A stretch of DNA of 64,000 bases from Prostheceraeus crozeri (lineage: Eukaryota > Platyhelminthes > Polycladida > Euryleptidae), in NCBI GenBank assembly GCA_907163375.1, contig CAJQUW010006790.1:1-64000 (forward strand), in the 5' to 3' direction. Shown piece after piece: positions 36,854 through 49,384 of the stretch. Both the position numbers and the translations under genes were made by a program. The notes beneath the pieces were generated by a model, which saw only the letters and a program-made list of their open reading frames with translations, was not told where the DNA came from and made no database searches. Within the stretch, counting starts at the first letter, position 1; each line of letters begins with the position of its first letter.

Positions 36854-37603
36854 CTACATCCGAAAATTCGGTGAGTATGTCTCTTCATGAAGTTTCTCAT
36901 TGTCACTGTAAATGGCATTTCTCCAGATGTATACATTTCTACCCTTGTTTTCAAGCTTGCTTCTCAATTCGTCACGAATGCTACGAAGGCGTCTATTGAA
37001 TGATAGCTGTGTGGGCGTTAGGTCAGGTCCAATGAACACTTTCTTTAAGTCTGGTGATGTTCGCAGTGTTTTGGCTTTTGATAGTATAGAATGTCTCAGT
37101 TCCATGTCTTTCATAATCAACCGCAATGGTCTACATTTGCCTTGCACAGGTTTTCCAAGTCTACGAACAGACTCACAATCGGTAGTGATGTTGAAATCTA
37201 TCCCAAGGAAATTCATGATACCAGAAATAGGTGTGTTTGTTTTACTGATATCTAGAACTTCATGTACACCATGGATGATGAGGTTTTTCTTTCTTATAGC
37301 TCGCTCGTGATTTTCGAGGAGTGCGTCTTGTGACTCTATGGCTCTTGTTATTTCACTTACTGCAAATTTCGTAACGAATTTTTCCGTCATTTCAATCGAC
37401 AATCGTACATTTGCTTCTTTATGATGTTTGTTGTCTAATTCTAATGTATCAATACGCCTAGTCAAAGTTGCGATTTCGTCCTTCAAACTCTTTATTTCAT
37501 TTGTTAGTGATTCGATCACCTCTAATTTAGAAGCCTCGATCATTGCCTTGATCTCAGACAACATCTCGTTGGATTGTGACCCAGATCTGGTTTCACGCGC
37601 CAT
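36854..37603 (-). CDS. LINE ORF1 protein, intact
   Basis: 249 residues from ATG 37603 (MARETRSGS). The ORF could start at 37666, but the later Met fits the element better. Residues about 20-75 form a coiled coil rich in heptad Leu/Ile (EVIESLTNEIKSLKDEIATL). The C-terminal half (LIIHGVHEV, RPLRLIMKD, YIWRNAIYSDNE) has the RRM-plus-C-terminal fold pattern of ORF1p RNA-binding proteins. ORF1p coats the LINE RNA and is needed for retrotransposition. The frame ends ATG-TAG at 36859-36854. ORF2 is already open in another frame across that stop. Confidence 0.8.
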   Translation of the reverse strand: MARETRSGSQSNEMLSEIKAMIEASKLEVIESLTNEIKSLKDEIATLTRRIDTLELDNKHHKEANVRLSIEMTEKFVTKFAVSEITRAIESQDALLENHERAIRKKNLIIHGVHEVLDISKTNTPISGIMNFLGIDFNITTDCESVRRLGKPVQGKCRPLRLIMKDMELRHSILSKAKTLRTSPDLKKVFIGPDLTPTQLSFNRRLRSIRDELRSKLENKGRNVYIWRNAIYSDNEKLHEETYSPNFRM

Positions 37604-38160
37604 ATTGATAATGAAGTGAAACGTCAGAAAGACAAAGGGACACGAAGACACTGTCGTAAATGTCACGTGCAGAAAATCGATATCTCGGATACCAGCGGCG
37701 TGGGGAGGTGACTAACTCGATTCGATAACAGCTGATTTTATTGATGTCATCAGCTGACAATACCAGCTGGTCAGCACACAGATCAATCAGCACTACAACA
37801 ATTACTAGCGAAGGCACTGATATCGAATGCGATTGAACACTTAACTAAAATGCACGATGTAATGCTGACGAAATGCCAATAATAGAAGTGATGAATGCTT
37901 GCGCGAGGATATTCCAATAACGTTGAAAGAGATCAAGCCAGAATGAATAGAATGAATAGAATTCAATCTTTATCCACAGTAAATTAACCACAATTTGATA
38001 ATTGATGAGAGTACCACCATTCAATTACTAAAAGCAGGCCAAACCAACAGATCAAAAAATATTCCAGAAATAACGCAACCAATTTCTAAACCACCAGAAA
38101 TTCGATATTGCGCTCGAGAGACGCACCACAAGTCGACCGCTCGCGACAACGATTGATCCG

Positions 38161-39607
38161 CATCATTTTCTGTTTCATTGACTGACACTTATTTGATTTC
38201 TTGAGGCATCCGTGTCATTTAGCACTCAGAGAGTTCAAAGCAAATTTTCATAAAGGATTTTGGGGAAATCATACTTCAGATCAAAGTTATGGTGTGAATC
38301 CAGAACAGACGCGTTGAAACATTATTGTGATCTGGAAAGAAGCTACCCTACATGCATGTCAATCTTCGTCATTCAAGGTTCGAAGTGGAGCTCCTGCACC
38401 CGGATTGGAACCGCCCCGGGGCCCGGTCGGAGTCATCAAAACCGGTTATTGGGACAGTGTCTGGCGTCTCTGTACCAGTTGGTTAAGGCTTTGATCATCT
38501 GACATTGTTTGATCAACTTATGCCATTAGACAATATTGAATTTCCTCATATCGTACGTGAAATGCATGAATGGTAGGCCTACCGGTAATCCGGATAAGCG
38601 AGTTGCCTATTACAATACAGTATCATGCAATGCAATTATTAACACTTTGATATCATGTTTTGTGCGATGAGCAGTAATACGCGTTATGACTTATTTACTC
38701 GTCTAATGAGTTGTAGGGCTACTATGTAATTTATGATAATGTTAAGTACATTTTCAAAGTCAATCAAACACAAGCAAATTGAAAGCAGGTAATCAAAATA
38801 ATGACCCAAGCGGGCATTGATATAATATTAACATTGATACAACAATATATGCGTGTATATATCTACATCCCGCCTCCACAAGAAAGCTTCTAGCAGTCAA
38901 CAAATTCTAAGCTCCAATATAATAGAAGATTTTCTAACGATTGAAGTTCTGAGATGAACTATTTGATCACTGACTGAGTGCTGATGTTACGAAATGTGTT
39001 GCCTGCGACGTGCAACCTTGATTTAAAGTCATTCATTGAAATGAGATTTATCTCTTCACTTGTGAGGGAATGTCAGTGATTTGCGACGTCAATTGCGAAC
39101 TCTCTCCACTACAGTTTAAATTCAGATCCTTTGAGTCTACATTGATGACCACGAGCAGACGTAAAAGAGTCTGGAATAATTAGCTCGCTAAACTTGTCAT
39201 CAATTTTTCATTGTAGTGAGTGTCCCTGTATAATGACAATCAAAATTTATCGTATGTCGTTAACTCATCAAACAATTATCCACAATCCATGGTCAAATGT
39301 TCGGTTACTGGGTCCTACCTAGGTTGCATTGAAATCCATTACTCATTGCATCTCTAAGCTCCACGTGTTATGTCAACTATCCCACGAAGTGAAATTATTC
39401 AAGATCTGGAACAATTTTACAATAGATAGGTTAAGGAATACGTAATGCTTCCAAAATTCATACAGGCTAGACTATATGATTCTGGAAACTTCATTTGAGA
39501 AAAAGTAGGGTTTGAACTGCATGTACATGCATAAGTTGCCAGTAATCATTTTCTTACTGTTTAAAGAACACTTCTCGAAATTTATGTCACAAAACATAAG
39601 TGTAGAT
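38161..39607. other. Gene-free stretch
   Basis: No supported gene. A short GC-rich patch CCGCCCCGGGGCCCGGTCGG near 38410 resembles the GC-rich repeat cores at 39.7 and 58.3 kb in composition, but I cannot align it. Confidence 0.4.
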
Positions 39608-39819
39608 GCTCTCAAATTATGTTACATTTACATGCTCTCAATGTTTTAATGATTGACTAAGCATTTATTCTAGAGTGAATGTCGTCAACGGTCGACACGG
39701 GTATAATTAAATTAACAGGACGGCGCAATGAGAAGCCAAATTCAAATGTTGCGGCCGTGGTCAGGCCGGCGATACTAAAACCGGCCCGAACGATCGGCCG
39801 TTGGCCGCTTCCAAACCTG
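39608..39819 (-). mobile_element. GC-cored interspersed repeat, copy 1 (hAT-like end)
   Basis: It shares about 210 bp with 58140-58319, in the same orientation: AAATTATGTTACATTTACAT, GATTGACTAA, TTTATTCTAGA, GTCGTCAACGGTCGAC, then a GC-rich core of GGCCG words. On the minus strand both copies start CAGG(T/G)TTG at 39819 and 58319. A CAGG-type end is compatible with hAT. The other end shows no TIR. Confidence 0.65.
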
Positions 39820-42800
39820 TCGTGCACAACTAGGAAGGCATTGGAAAGCGAGAACAATAAGATAGGACTCAATCCTCCAGCGTACATTCAGAAAAGGAGA
39901 TATTCCCAGAAGATATAAGCGAGAAAAAGAAAATGTGGAATATTAAACGATCGAAATAAGTCTCTCAAAATGCTCAGAATCCTGATTTGAAGTGGAGCAA
40001 TTCCAAAATAGGAACTGGAAAAGAAAACGTCCATCTTTTTTATGATGGACCGAAGCGAGTCTTTCTCTTTCATTCTGACCAGAATCCGGAGAAAATAGAT
40101 TCCCCAAAAGAAGGAGCCCGAAAAGGAAGCGGTTGAGTATTTAACAGCCTTGTGAAACGAGATGGAAATGAATAAGTTTCTACCAGACAGAGTTTGAATT
40201 TATTCGCCATCTCAAATGTTTGCCTTGAATTATGCTCACTATGAACAAGAAAATACATTTAGATGAAAAACAAATTAGCATGATTAATATGGTTCCAGCT
40301 GCGAAGCTGCAGTGTGGTATCGCCAACTACGAGGAATGCCTCGCCATTGGTGCACACTGAAATGGAGAAATTGGCGTGATCAAAATGAGAAAGTTTTTTT
40401 CTAGAAATCATGAAAATATCACGAAATTGAAGAGAACGATGAGAAGCAGTGGAGGAAGGCCAAATCTTCCTGTCCATAGATGTAAAAACTTTGATTGACA
40501 AACTTGAAATTGACACCCTCATATATCCGACAGGAATGTTCGATAACGGAATAATTATTGCAGTCTTATCCTGTCTTCTGACACCGACATTTCGTCAAAC
40601 CGCATTCATTTTCAGTTTGTCAGTCCGACAGAGTACTGTGAACATTTTTAGCTCTGTAACAGCCGTGTAGTTTTCTAAAATTATGTGATGATGACCGTCA
40701 CTGTTGGCTTGCAGACAGACGCAGTCATATACAGCGAGTCATAGGGGGAATGATGCATATGGGTCATTTCGCGGTAACGGTCGTTTCATTCTAAGTAGTT
40801 AACTAATTTTCATCAGAGGTTTTCATACTTAAGATATAATTCTTTTCGAAATCAAACTGCTGCCAAGATAATCTCACACACTGGAAATTATCGCTTTACA
40901 ATGGTTTTCCTGTAATTTCGCGCTCTCTTCTATTTTAGCACTAAATGTACCCGGCAACGGTCTTTTTTAAAAGGTACGCTGTTCAGTTGCCTGTACATAA
41001 AGAGATCTTTCTGATGAGCTTCTGCTCATCAAGTTGTGATATATCTGCAGCATACTTTTCATACACTCTTGTAACAATGTCATAAGTAATTAAATTATAT
41101 TAATTCTCAAATTGTCTATAGATCTCAAAATGTTTGGCAGCGCTCGTTTCTCAAGAATCTCTTTTGACTGTGTGGTGACTCATTGAAATTTAACTGAACT
41201 AATTATGAAGTAGAGCTATTTTACGAATTGTGATAGTCATCAGACGAGATTAAGTTGTAAGTGCTTCGAACATAACCTTTAGGAAGACTAAGGCGAGTGT
41301 AAAAAAGTTTCTAATTTTCCGACCCATGTTTCACTTTCGTGGAAATGACCATATGCTGAAATTTATGAGACAACCAGAGAGTGTTTTATTCCACTACGAT
41401 ACGGAATTAGCATGTTCACGACACATGCGTTAAGTAGGTACCAGCAGGTAGTGATACAAAAGTACCAGAAATTGCCAATTTGAGGAATTTTTATCGTTAT
41501 TCCAGTAATAATTAAGGTATCGTTTCCAACACTACCAATAGGCTAAACATACAAACTACATGTTTACATGTTTATTCATGACATAAGGAATATTCTATAT
41601 TATTCGCAGTAAAGCTCTGGTGAGTATGCGTACTGTGCAACTGTTCGTAGACAGACTAAACTGAAATCGTTTACCACATTTCTTCTTCTTCAACCCGCCC
41701 TTCAATAGAGCTTGGGTAAGGACAGCCGAAATGAAATAGAGCCCATGTCCCTGATGCAAACCAGAGAAAGCCTACTTTTACTGCATCTCCACCAACTATC
41801 TAGGATCGCCTTCACCGTGATTCCGATTCAACCAATATCAAACTCAAACTCAGAGCAGAGCAGCTGCTGTGCAGTCCTTCAACTTGCTCAACCAATCTAG
41901 ATATTCAAAGCCAATTTAGCACATTCCGAGCCTCACTGAGACTCTATAGGGCAAAACGCAGCGTCTTAGACTAACCGCAAAGAAAGTTTGTGCTCAAATT
42001 GTTCAAGTTTGAGGACATCTTTCTATTCTATGTCTATGTCCAGGCGAAATGGCACTCTGCAATCTTCATGACAAAATGTAACTCCGAGAGTTGCATTAGA
42101 AGAAACTCGATATTACAGCATATTTTTCGGGAACAGAATGTGTCGGATCATCGGGGGTAAACTGCATATCTAATATTGTTCAGTACCAGCATAAAGTGCA
42201 GATAACACATTTTAAATGACAATCGATGTAACAGATATCAATTTGCTTTCACTATTGCAGACAAAGGACATCTGAAATTGACTAACATACTTTGTACGAT
42301 TGCTTTCAAAATAAGTAAATAATTATTTTACAAATTTATGTTTCCTTCTATTCAATTATTTGATGGCGCTCATTTGCCTGAATTTTATTTTTTGAGAGGC
42401 CAGATCTTTAGGAACACAAAAGAATATTATGACAGATCCTGTTTTAGAGCAATTATCTTTCATCAAAACAAAAAGTGAAGTGCATGTTTGACGAGACTAA
42501 GCAATTTTAAGCATTTAGCATAGTATGTCTTATTATCTCTGTCGGTGTTAAATGATGCACTTTTCCCATTGACATCGATATAAACTGATGAAAGAAGCTA
42601 ACTGACAATAATGAATTAAAGAAACAATGAAAGCCCATAGGATTCTCGATTAAAGTAAGTACTCAATTCTTATATTGTGGGCATGAGCTTATTTCTCAAA
42701 CTGGTTATTTGAGCAAATGAATGCATTAATAACTTATGACAGAATCTGGACTATTCGTCACGCCATCAATAACCTTTTACTCTTGTGAAATGTGTTGAGG

Positions 42801-45800
42801 ATGCGTTGTGAATTCGAATACCGAAATAATTTCGAAGCTAATTGAAGAGCCTATTTGCCATATGTGACAATTAGACATCTTTATCACCTTTTTCAACATT
42901 GGATTTACCATAGACACGCAACCAACGACGGGATATTAATGATAGGGAGCTTTAACAGATATTTGAATTTCCTGCCCATCTCACGACTGCATCATTTGGC
43001 GTCCCATCCCAATTAGTTCCCCCTCAGCTATGATTGCGTGAAATAAGAAGTCCGATTTTAGCAAAATCATGGGTGCAGTTCTAGACTACAAAATGAATTA
43101 TTTCGTATAATAGCCTCATGATTCTGAAACTCTGAAGATGAGAAATTGCAGTATTTTTACTTTTGAGCAGTAATAGCAAAATCATATTTCTACACATGTA
43201 TGTAATGAATAACTTCACTCAACTAAACTCTGCTCTAACTGCAGATTGCAGATACAGGGAATACACAAATTTGTTTAGAAGGGGACGTTTCTTGCTCGCA
43301 TATAAGAAATTTGCAAGCACATTGTTTAGGATATTGATATGAACAATGTGCAGACTAAACTTGCAATAGCATTAAGACATTTCTTTAAGTTATTGAAGCA
43401 ATTGGTCTATTCGCGTATGCATGGTGCAGTGAAGATTTAGGCAAGGTAACAAATATTCTATCCTTGAGTGAGTGGTTCTTGCTGCCACTATCTTCAAATG
43501 ACAATAGCAACAATTATCTGTGTTTGACACATCATCATGATAAGCACCTAGGGAGTTTTGATGTAGCCTTCAATCAATTCCAAAATCATGTATTAACCTA
43601 ATCAATATACAGTATCTGAAGCGCATCGATATCTCGGGGTTTCCGCTCTGCATTGTGCCTACATGATATTCCCGGTGTGTGAACTTTGTAATGGTATTCA
43701 GTTGATCCAATCGCTTATCTTCGTGCTATGAATAGCAATTCAACATTGAAGCTATCAATTTTTATGGATGTTAGGATTTTTATCGAATTTTGTCTATAAA
43801 TCCCTTTAATTGCTGCAATTTAACTTATTTGTTCTAAATAACTTCAAATGTGATTAAAAAGGAAATAGACGACTTGTGAATGAATGATTGATGACAGCTT
43901 TTCCTGAGAAGAAAACAAGAGCTCATGAAATATTGGTCGAATTCTAATTTTTTAAAAGGATGCTGGGTTTTACAACTGAAAGAATCGAGTACAATGAATG
44001 TCATGAGATGCATGAATTGCTCAATGGGTTGAAACTTATTCTTTATGTTAAAGAAAGCGACTTTTACTAGATGACTATGACGAAAAAAGAATGAAAATGA
44101 GAAGAAGCATTTTTGCAAAATTCCATCAATTGATGGTAAGTGACGGTAGCACGAGGAGCTCCTACTTTTTGTTTCTTAACTGCAGAAATATTCGTCTGCT
44201 AATATTAAACACCGGTGCTATGATTTACTTTTACCCCTTTATCTGCTCCACTGATTGGAAATAGAAAATTAGAAATTTGCGTTACTAAATGACATCCTCG
44301 GTCAAAGAAGATCACAACACAATCAGCATATTCAATTTCTGTCATGTACATGCATTTATTTCCGTGTAGTTCGATTGCTATGAAGCATGAATGACAGCTA
44401 TTAATAAGTTGGAGACAACCTGGAGCTCGACATTGTTTATATTACTGACGTAGTTAAAGGTTGAAATGCTTATTATAAAGGTTTGACCCGTACAGAACGA
44501 GTTTTTCTGTTCAAGATCGATGATGCCATTTCAACATGCAAACGGCGAAAAGTGTTTGCGTCATTGCCGCTTCAAGTGCATTTCTACCGGCTAGAATGCA
44601 TAAACTGAGGCTCTTTACCAAATCAACTGCAGCATTATCGCTTCAGACGCAAAATAAAATAATGAAAATAATAAAGACGCAGCATTTTTTCTTATTCTTT
44701 TAGCCTGTTGAGCAACAGTCATTCAAATAGCTTATAAATTAACTGTCTAATGCGAGCACTGCAAAAACCTGCGTCATTCTGAACTGATTGGCTTGGAACT
44801 GATTTCCAAATGATTGGTCTTTTACGAATGAATGCACGTCCTATTGCTGCATTTTCAACTTGGCGGATGGAGAAGTGAAATCGGATGATTGATTGATTGG
44901 CTGCAGTTAGATTCATGTAATTAGGCCTACAGCATGGGCACAGGACGTCTTTGTCAATTGCGCTCGTGTACATGAAGATAATGATTGAAATGAGAAGTGC
45001 TAAACTGATCAATGCGTTGGACAAAGTTGAATTAATTACTAATCATTATTTATGTCTGTCGATCGATGTACAGTATAATGCTAATTTTATGTTCTTCTAT
45101 GCCTCTAATAATTTACAATACATATGAAATTTCGTTGCTATATTCAATGATCATAGCTAATCGTTTTCATCTTGAAATCAATGCCCCGATAATATTCAAT
45201 GAAGTCCATATCAATATATTCAATGACCCTATCGATCCATCGACAAATGTGTAATGACTCCCAGCCATGGAAGAATACATGCCAATACTTCTTGATTGTT
45301 ATCAGGAAGATATGCATTTTAATATTGCCCACAATACTTGTTCAAGCCCTTACTTGTTAGTTGCTATTTGCCTCTTATACGTTCTTTCCCTCAATGCTGC
45401 GTTATTTCGCTGAGTAAAGCTAAGCTCCTCGATTTAATCCAATCACAAAAATTGAAAATTGAATTGCTTGATTCATGACTTTGTTTAAATGGTAAGAAGG
45501 TGATGAGAAATTTATCCTGATCTCATCAAAGTTCTTGCAATCCTAGACAGGATGCTTTATGACTACTATCCATCATACGTGTATTATCATTACACGTATT
45601 ATTTGTAATTTTTGCATTTGACTTCCCTGTATTCTTCAAAGGAAGCGGTCACTTATAACCTGGTAGTCAATTCATGATCTGAGACAGAGCAAGAACATGT
45701 TCATTTAAAAAATCTTACGATTGGCTATGATCTTTAGGTAGATGGAAATTTATTTTTAAACTGCTATTTTTCTATCTATGTATGGTGTTGCAATTTTAAG

Positions 45801-46140
45801 TAAAATCAGGATTTCTTTTTTTCGTATTTACTGTGAAGCTGAGATGCTCTTCTACTATCTCAAAAACTTGCAGGTGCAGCAATAATTCATCTGCCTATCG
45901 TCGAAAATTTATTTGAAATTGTCTCAATTGAGTTGTACTCACTTCGGAATTTTACATCTGTAGCCGCACATCGGCATTGATTAGGGTAAATTTACGTCAT
46001 CAGGCTTTGTTTCCATTATGATGTTGATATGGCCAATTGTTGCATTTGAAACGGGAACGCTTCACATCATTTCGACAATTGTTGTTGTAATGTCAGTGAT
46101 GAACTCGAAGCGTCAATGCTGCGAACGGCTATGTCCTTTT
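39820..46140. other. Long gene-free stretch
   Basis: More than 6 kb without a convincing gene, RNA gene or transposon fragment. Small open frames (for example 40449-40670, 41712-41900, 43834-44118, 44719-45024) lack motifs and look like chance. Distal regulatory DNA or intron sequence is possible. Confidence 0.45.
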
Positions 46141-46155
46141 GTAGTTGAAATGTCT

Positions 46156-46250
46156 ATACATATATATATATATATATAAATATATATATATAAATATAAA
46201 AGTAAAAAGTATCAAAGTGGTGTATATACGTGTATATATATATATACGTG
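46156..46250. repeat. (TA)n-rich microsatellite cluster
   Basis: Interrupted (TA)n runs with ACGTGTATATA and TATATACGTG words, about 95 bp. No gene or element end is tied to it. Confidence 0.85.
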
Positions 46251-46779
46251 GTTCAAGGGAGAGAAACTTTTTATATTAGATATTAGTAGTAATAATATTC
46301 GATTATTCGAAAATGGTTAATTCATGTGATTTGAAGAAATAATGCGTAGAATGAAAATTTTGCTTTGTCAACCTTTCACAACACATTATTATTGTCTGAA
46401 AGGCGAAAATGTTTGTTAAGGAGGTGAAAGACACACACGAGATGCTCATATTTAATCAGGGATTAAAAGAGAAAAGCGGCAATCTACAGTCAGTGTGCCA
46501 AACATATCTCGAATTTCCGACTAGAAATTGTAAACCACATTACAATTTCCTGCCGGTAGGAAGGCGTGTGGTACAAAACCGATAATAAAAGGATCAAGGT
46601 AAAAAATGGATGAAAATAACATGCATGTCTCAAAAATATGCAAAAAAAGAACATACATACACCAGTGGCAGCTCCATGCCTTACTAATAGATCATGCTCA
46701 TCAATTTTTTTGGCATCAACCGGATTCATGCTTGTGTTATTCGTCATTGTAGCAATTAAAGGTTGGTTTATACTTATCT

Positions 46780-46885
46780 CTGTAGCTCTGTAGAGTTAAA
46801 TACATATTTATGAAAACTCTGCAGAGGTTTTATCTACAGAGCTCGCAGAGTACTCTGTAGGCTCTGTAGAGAATTATCGATCAGA
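46780..46885. promoter_or_regulatory. Left subterminal CTCTGTAGAG array
   Basis: At least five full or partial copies of CTCTGTAGAG/CTCTGCAGAG occur within about 105 bp of the left TIR (for example GCTCTGTAGAG, ACTCTGCAGAGG, GCTCTGTAGAGAATT). Their clustering and palindromic form suggest transposase or MADF-BESS binding sites. Similar copies lie near the right end. Confidence 0.65.
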
Positions 46886-46945
46886 CTCGGTTAGGAAGGG
46901 TGTTTAAACTTCTACCGATGTCGGTAGACTGTATACGAATATCAT

Positions 46946-48136
46946 ATGGAGGCACGACGTGACGACGATATTGAGGTTCTTTTCACCTTAAGGCTTTATC
47001 TGAAAAGCAGAAAGCGTATACGCTCAGTATATATGAGACAATTTTTGAGTCAGCGAATACACCGTGGACAACATAAAATGTTGATTCCTGATCTGATTGA
47101 TGATAAACACATGTTCTTCAACTATTTCCGTATGTCAAAATCCAGGTTTCAAGATTTACTGAATCGTGTGAGCCCTCTCATTACCCATGAAAGAACTCAT
47201 GCACAACCAATTGGAGCTGCTGAGCGACTTTGCTTGACTATACGGATTTTAGCCAGCGGCGATTCTCAGGCAAGTATGGCCATAAATTACAGAATCAGCA
47301 AATCATCTGTTTCCAGAATTGTTAAAGAGACATGTGCAGCGATATGGGAAACTTTACACCCAAATTTTCTCGCGCCTCCAACAAAAGAAAAATTCATGGA
47401 AATTGCTGAAGATTTTTGGAAAATATGGAATTTCCCTGATTGTATGGGATCAATCGATGGTAAACACGTAGAAATTATCGCCCCACCCAATTGTGGATCT
47501 CTATTTTACAACTACAAGAAGCATTATTCAATCATTTTGATGGCTGCGGTCGATGCAAAGTACCTGTTTACATACGTGGATATTGGTGCATATGGACACT
47601 GCAGTGACAGTACTGTTTTCATGGAACCAACTTTCGGTAAGACCATCAGTGATATGACGATTTGTGCTCCAGATGAAAATTTTCTTCCTGAGACCAGTAT
47701 GAAATCCCCTTTTGTCTTTATTGGCGATGAAGGATTTCCCTTGAAACCCAACATTATGCGACCGTATCCAAGAAGACAACTAGATCGCGAAAAACGAATA
47801 TTCAACTATCGCCTCTCGCGCGCTAGAAGAACAGTGGAGAACGTTTTTGGGATTCTCTCGGCGAGGTGGAGAATTTTGCGTCGTCCCATTGAAGCGTACA
47901 CTGCTGTAGATGAGATCGTGAAAGCTACGACCTGCTTACATAATTACTTGAAATCAACAGACTTTAAAGAGACAAGTGAACGACAGTATGTACCACCGAA
48001 TTTCATTGACCGGGATGGAGATGACGGTAACATCATACCTGCGGAATGGCGAACAGAAGTTGAAAATGCTGCATTTGGCTCAATTAGTAAAATTTCTTCC
48101 AACAATCTCCAAGTTGGCATCCAACATTCGGAATAA
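46946..48136 (+). CDS. Harbinger DDE transposase, intact
   Basis: 396 residues from ATG 46946, no breaks. It catalyses excision and integration of the element. A helix-turn-helix-like region lies at about 107-135 (SMAINYRISKSSVSRIV). The DDE_4 core shows Asp171 in GSIDGKH, Asp221 in YGHCSDSTVF and Glu298 in RRTVENVFG. GDEGFPL (260-266) and LSARWRIL (304-311) are further family marks, and KATTCLHNYL (326-335) is the usual C-terminal helix. Harbinger transposases act with an element-encoded Myb/MADF-type partner, here the convergent gene. The ORF could use a later ATG, but the first fits the family length. Confidence 0.95.
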   Translation: MEARRDDDIEVLFTLRLYLKSRKRIRSVYMRQFLSQRIHRGQHKMLIPDLIDDKHMFFNYFRMSKSRFQDLLNRVSPLITHERTHAQPIGAAERLCLTIRILASGDSQASMAINYRISKSSVSRIVKETCAAIWETLHPNFLAPPTKEKFMEIAEDFWKIWNFPDCMGSIDGKHVEIIAPPNCGSLFYNYKKHYSIILMAAVDAKYLFTYVDIGAYGHCSDSTVFMEPTFGKTISDMTICAPDENFLPETSMKSPFVFIGDEGFPLKPNIMRPYPRRQLDREKRIFNYRLSRARRTVENVFGILSARWRILRRPIEAYTAVDEIVKATTCLHNYLKSTDFKETSERQYVPPNFIDRDGDDGNIIPAEWRTEVENAAFGSISKISSNNLQVGIQHSE

Positions 48137-48365
48137 TTTCAAAAACTTCTTTCTCACAAATGCAGGGAAAGTGTCTTGGCAGGATAACGTCATACCTGTA
48201 GACCTATAAATACATGGATTATTGTTATTAACTTTTTTGAAGAACTAGGCCTAAATATCTTTGAGGTCCCATGAATGCAACTTTGTCGATTATCAATAAA
48301 AGTCAATACCATATCATATTTCTATTCAACGACATAAATCAGTTGTTACTGATATTCTCATACAC

Positions 48366-49371
48366 TTAAGCAATATTAAAATAAGAAGATTCTCTTGTAT
48401 CACTCATCGAAGTGTTCATATTCTGCAACTCAGTAAATACCGGTCTCTCCAAAGCAGATGACTGTTCAGCTTCAAAAAGCAAACGTTGAATATTCATCTT
48501 GACTTTTTCTTTCAATACAGGATTGAATCGTTTCAATGATGCGGCGACACTTTTAGCTGAAATGAAAAGAAGTCAAAGTTATGATGTCAGACAATAAAGA
48601 CATTCGGCAGGACCCTAAGGTTGATGCAATAAATACTTCAAATTCTGTCAGATGACAATTTGACCTCATTTAACATAAAGCGCAAATAAAAATTTACGTT
48701 ATTGAAGCACTAATATTAAAAAATATATCAAAAAATCAAAACTTTAAATTCGATCAGCGCGTTTTTTCGATTTATACGATTTAATTGATATATTTATTCT
48801 GTGCATCACTCACCATAAATCAAGTCTTCGTCGTCAGCAGCTTCTCTATCCTCATCTCGAGATTGCAAGAATTTGAGAATTGCTTCATCAACCGATGCGG
48901 CAGTTGATTTGCGCCTCCCCACTGCAACAGTTTTAGCAGTTTCCGGTGACACTGAAAGTGGCGTGGAAACTGAAGCTGGAAAGTCTTTTGTTTCAGATTG
49001 CTCGGGAAAATCTAGGTCTACACTATCTTGTGATGCCGATTCACGCTTGTTCGTAATAGTTTTTCTTCGCTCGCTACAGTTATCCAAGAAGGACATGAGC
49101 TCATAATAAGCTCATCGAATCGGTTTCGAAGATCCGCTTCCTGACCTCGTCTCAGTTTCCTTTTTTTCTTTATCTGACGACGAGTATCGCGTAGCCCGCT
49201 CCATTTTTTCTTACACTCTTCGGGGCTCATATTTAATTCCTTCGATATTGTAATCCATGAGTTCCATTTTTTGATGGTGTCTCGGTAATCTTGACTTTTC
49301 AAATTCCACAAATGTTCATGCCTTTGGACGGCGCAGATAAGTTCCTCACTTGGGTCACTGGACTCTCTCAT
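48366..49371 (-). CDS. Harbinger MADF-BESS accessory gene, two exons, one frameshift
   Basis: Exon 1 (49371-48814) encodes a MADF DNA-binding domain (LICAVQRHEHLW, YRDTIKKWNSW, ECKKKWSGLRDTRR, then in the other frame YYELMSFLDN) and an acidic linker (DEDREAADDEDLIY). A consensus donor ATG|GTGAGT (48814/48813) and acceptor TTTCATTTCAG (48559-48557) define a 257-bp intron. Exon 2 (48556-48366) reads AKSVAASLKRFNPVLKEK and IQRLLFEAEQ, a clear BESS motif, and ends at TAA 48368-48366. The MADF half changes frame near 49100-49112 (RNRFDEL then YYELMSFL), so this copy needs one indel to be read through. Such proteins recruit the transposase to DNA and the nucleus. Confidence 0.85.
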
Positions 49372-49384
49372 CTCAACTCATGAA

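Larger units (their letters stand above)
34150..38160 (-). mobile_element. Non-LTR retrotransposon (CR1/Jockey-like), near full length
   Basis: About 4 kb on the minus strand: a 5' region (about 38160-37604, GC-richer near its start), ORF1 (37603-36854), ORF2 with AP endonuclease and reverse transcriptase (about 36853-34189), and a short 3' UTR. No poly(A) tail is visible at the 3' end, which is common in CR1/L2-type LINEs. The 5' and 3' limits are estimates, and no target duplication was identified. Confidence 0.85.

Noticed and set aside
36912-37310. 132-residue plus-strand frame
   Set aside because: Antisense to LINE ORF1.
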